DNA from: Planctomycetota bacterium
GTDB taxonomy: Bacteria; Planctomycetota; Phycisphaerae; FEN-1346; JAACEH01
NCBI GenBank assembly: GCA_016935955.1
Contig: JAFGPY010000190.1
Location: 1-5,191, forward strand
Length of the DNA: 5,191 nucleotides
Direction of reading: 5' to 3'
In this document: in pieces, positions 5,150-5,191 of the stretch
Layout: each line of letters opens with the position of its first letter
Numbering within the stretch: position 1 is the first letter of the stretch
Notes under the pieces: model-generated
What the model was told of the DNA's origin: nothing
The model's input: the letters and a program-made list of their open reading frames with translations, nothing else
Databases searched by the model: none
Position numbers and translations under genes: made by a program

Positions 5150-5169
5150 GCAAAGGTTGGGAACTTTGC
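5150..5169 (+). promoter_or_regulatory. leader hairpin just upstream of the last gene's ribosome site
   Basis: GCAAAG (5150-5155) and CTTTGC (5164-5169) form a perfect 6-bp stem with an 8-nt loop, ending 4 nt before GGGAGG (5174-5179). A TTGACT at 5118-5123 could be a -35 for this gene, but no good -10 follows. The hairpin could influence translation; this is inferred from position only. Confidence 0.3.
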
Positions 5170-5184
5170 GCACGGGAGGCTTCC

Positions 5185-5191
5185 ATGGACG
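5185..5191 (+). CDS. start of a plus-strand gene, cut off by the window edge
   Basis: ATG 5185 is preceded by GGGAGG at 5174-5179, with 5 nt between, a good Shine-Dalgarno arrangement. Only Met-Asp and one further base are visible, so no product can be named. It lies 146 bp after the metallopeptidase and seems to have its own leader. Confidence 0.4.

Noticed and set aside
3093..5186. 697-codon open frame on the minus strand
   Set aside because: It runs antisense through the acidic-protein gene, the zincin gene and the flanking spacers. Its product is a Gly/Arg/Leu-rich mix with no recognisable domain, and the zincin on the opposite strand is certain. Long antisense frames are expected opposite GC-rich Ala/Glu coding DNA.

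Overview
This is a GC-rich bacterial window with two gene blocks that diverge from a shared spacer near 2914-3107. Everything to the left reads on the minus strand and everything to the right on the plus strand. The gene set is a URO-D-like protein with an aromatic-rich N-terminal half, a stand-alone RAM protein, a LOG-type nucleosidase, an RsmE with an EACKQCGR signature, and a very acidic Ala/Glu protein. Together with non-ATG starts this would fit a planctomycete or other PVC-group bacterium. That is an impression from protein style, not a proof; no rRNA or marker tree is available.

Minus-strand block, in order of transcription: RsmE (2913 to 2191), which methylates U1498 of 16S rRNA; a 324-bp gene-free leader with a striking G-tract array; a LOG-family nucleotide phosphoribohydrolase (1866 to 1177, GTG start); 66 bp further, a 99-residue stand-alone Lrp/AsnC ligand-binding (RAM) protein (1110 to 811); and then a separately promoted URO-D-like protein (566 to beyond the left edge, C-terminal half missing). 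LOG and RAM are probably co-transcribed. RsmE and the URO-D gene look like separate units, judging by the larger gaps and the terminator-like hairpins.

Plus-strand block: a 503-residue, extremely acidic and probably disordered protein with a hydrophobic C-terminal tail (3108-4619), followed 56 bp later by a 120-residue minimal zincin metallopeptidase (PF06262-like, HExxHxxGxxD; 4676-5038). The metallopeptidase most likely starts at a TTG codon. A new plus-strand gene appears to begin at 5185 and is cut off after two codons.

Most of the protein-coding content is ordinary housekeeping. The points that deserve a second look are the seven-tract G-rich array upstream of LOG, the repeated helix motif and tail anchor of the acidic protein with its metallopeptidase neighbour, a set of mutually exclusive RNA pairings across the 3' end of rsmE, and the RAM-LOG pairing. 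I do not see a CRISPR array, an insertion sequence, a tRNA or an rRNA.
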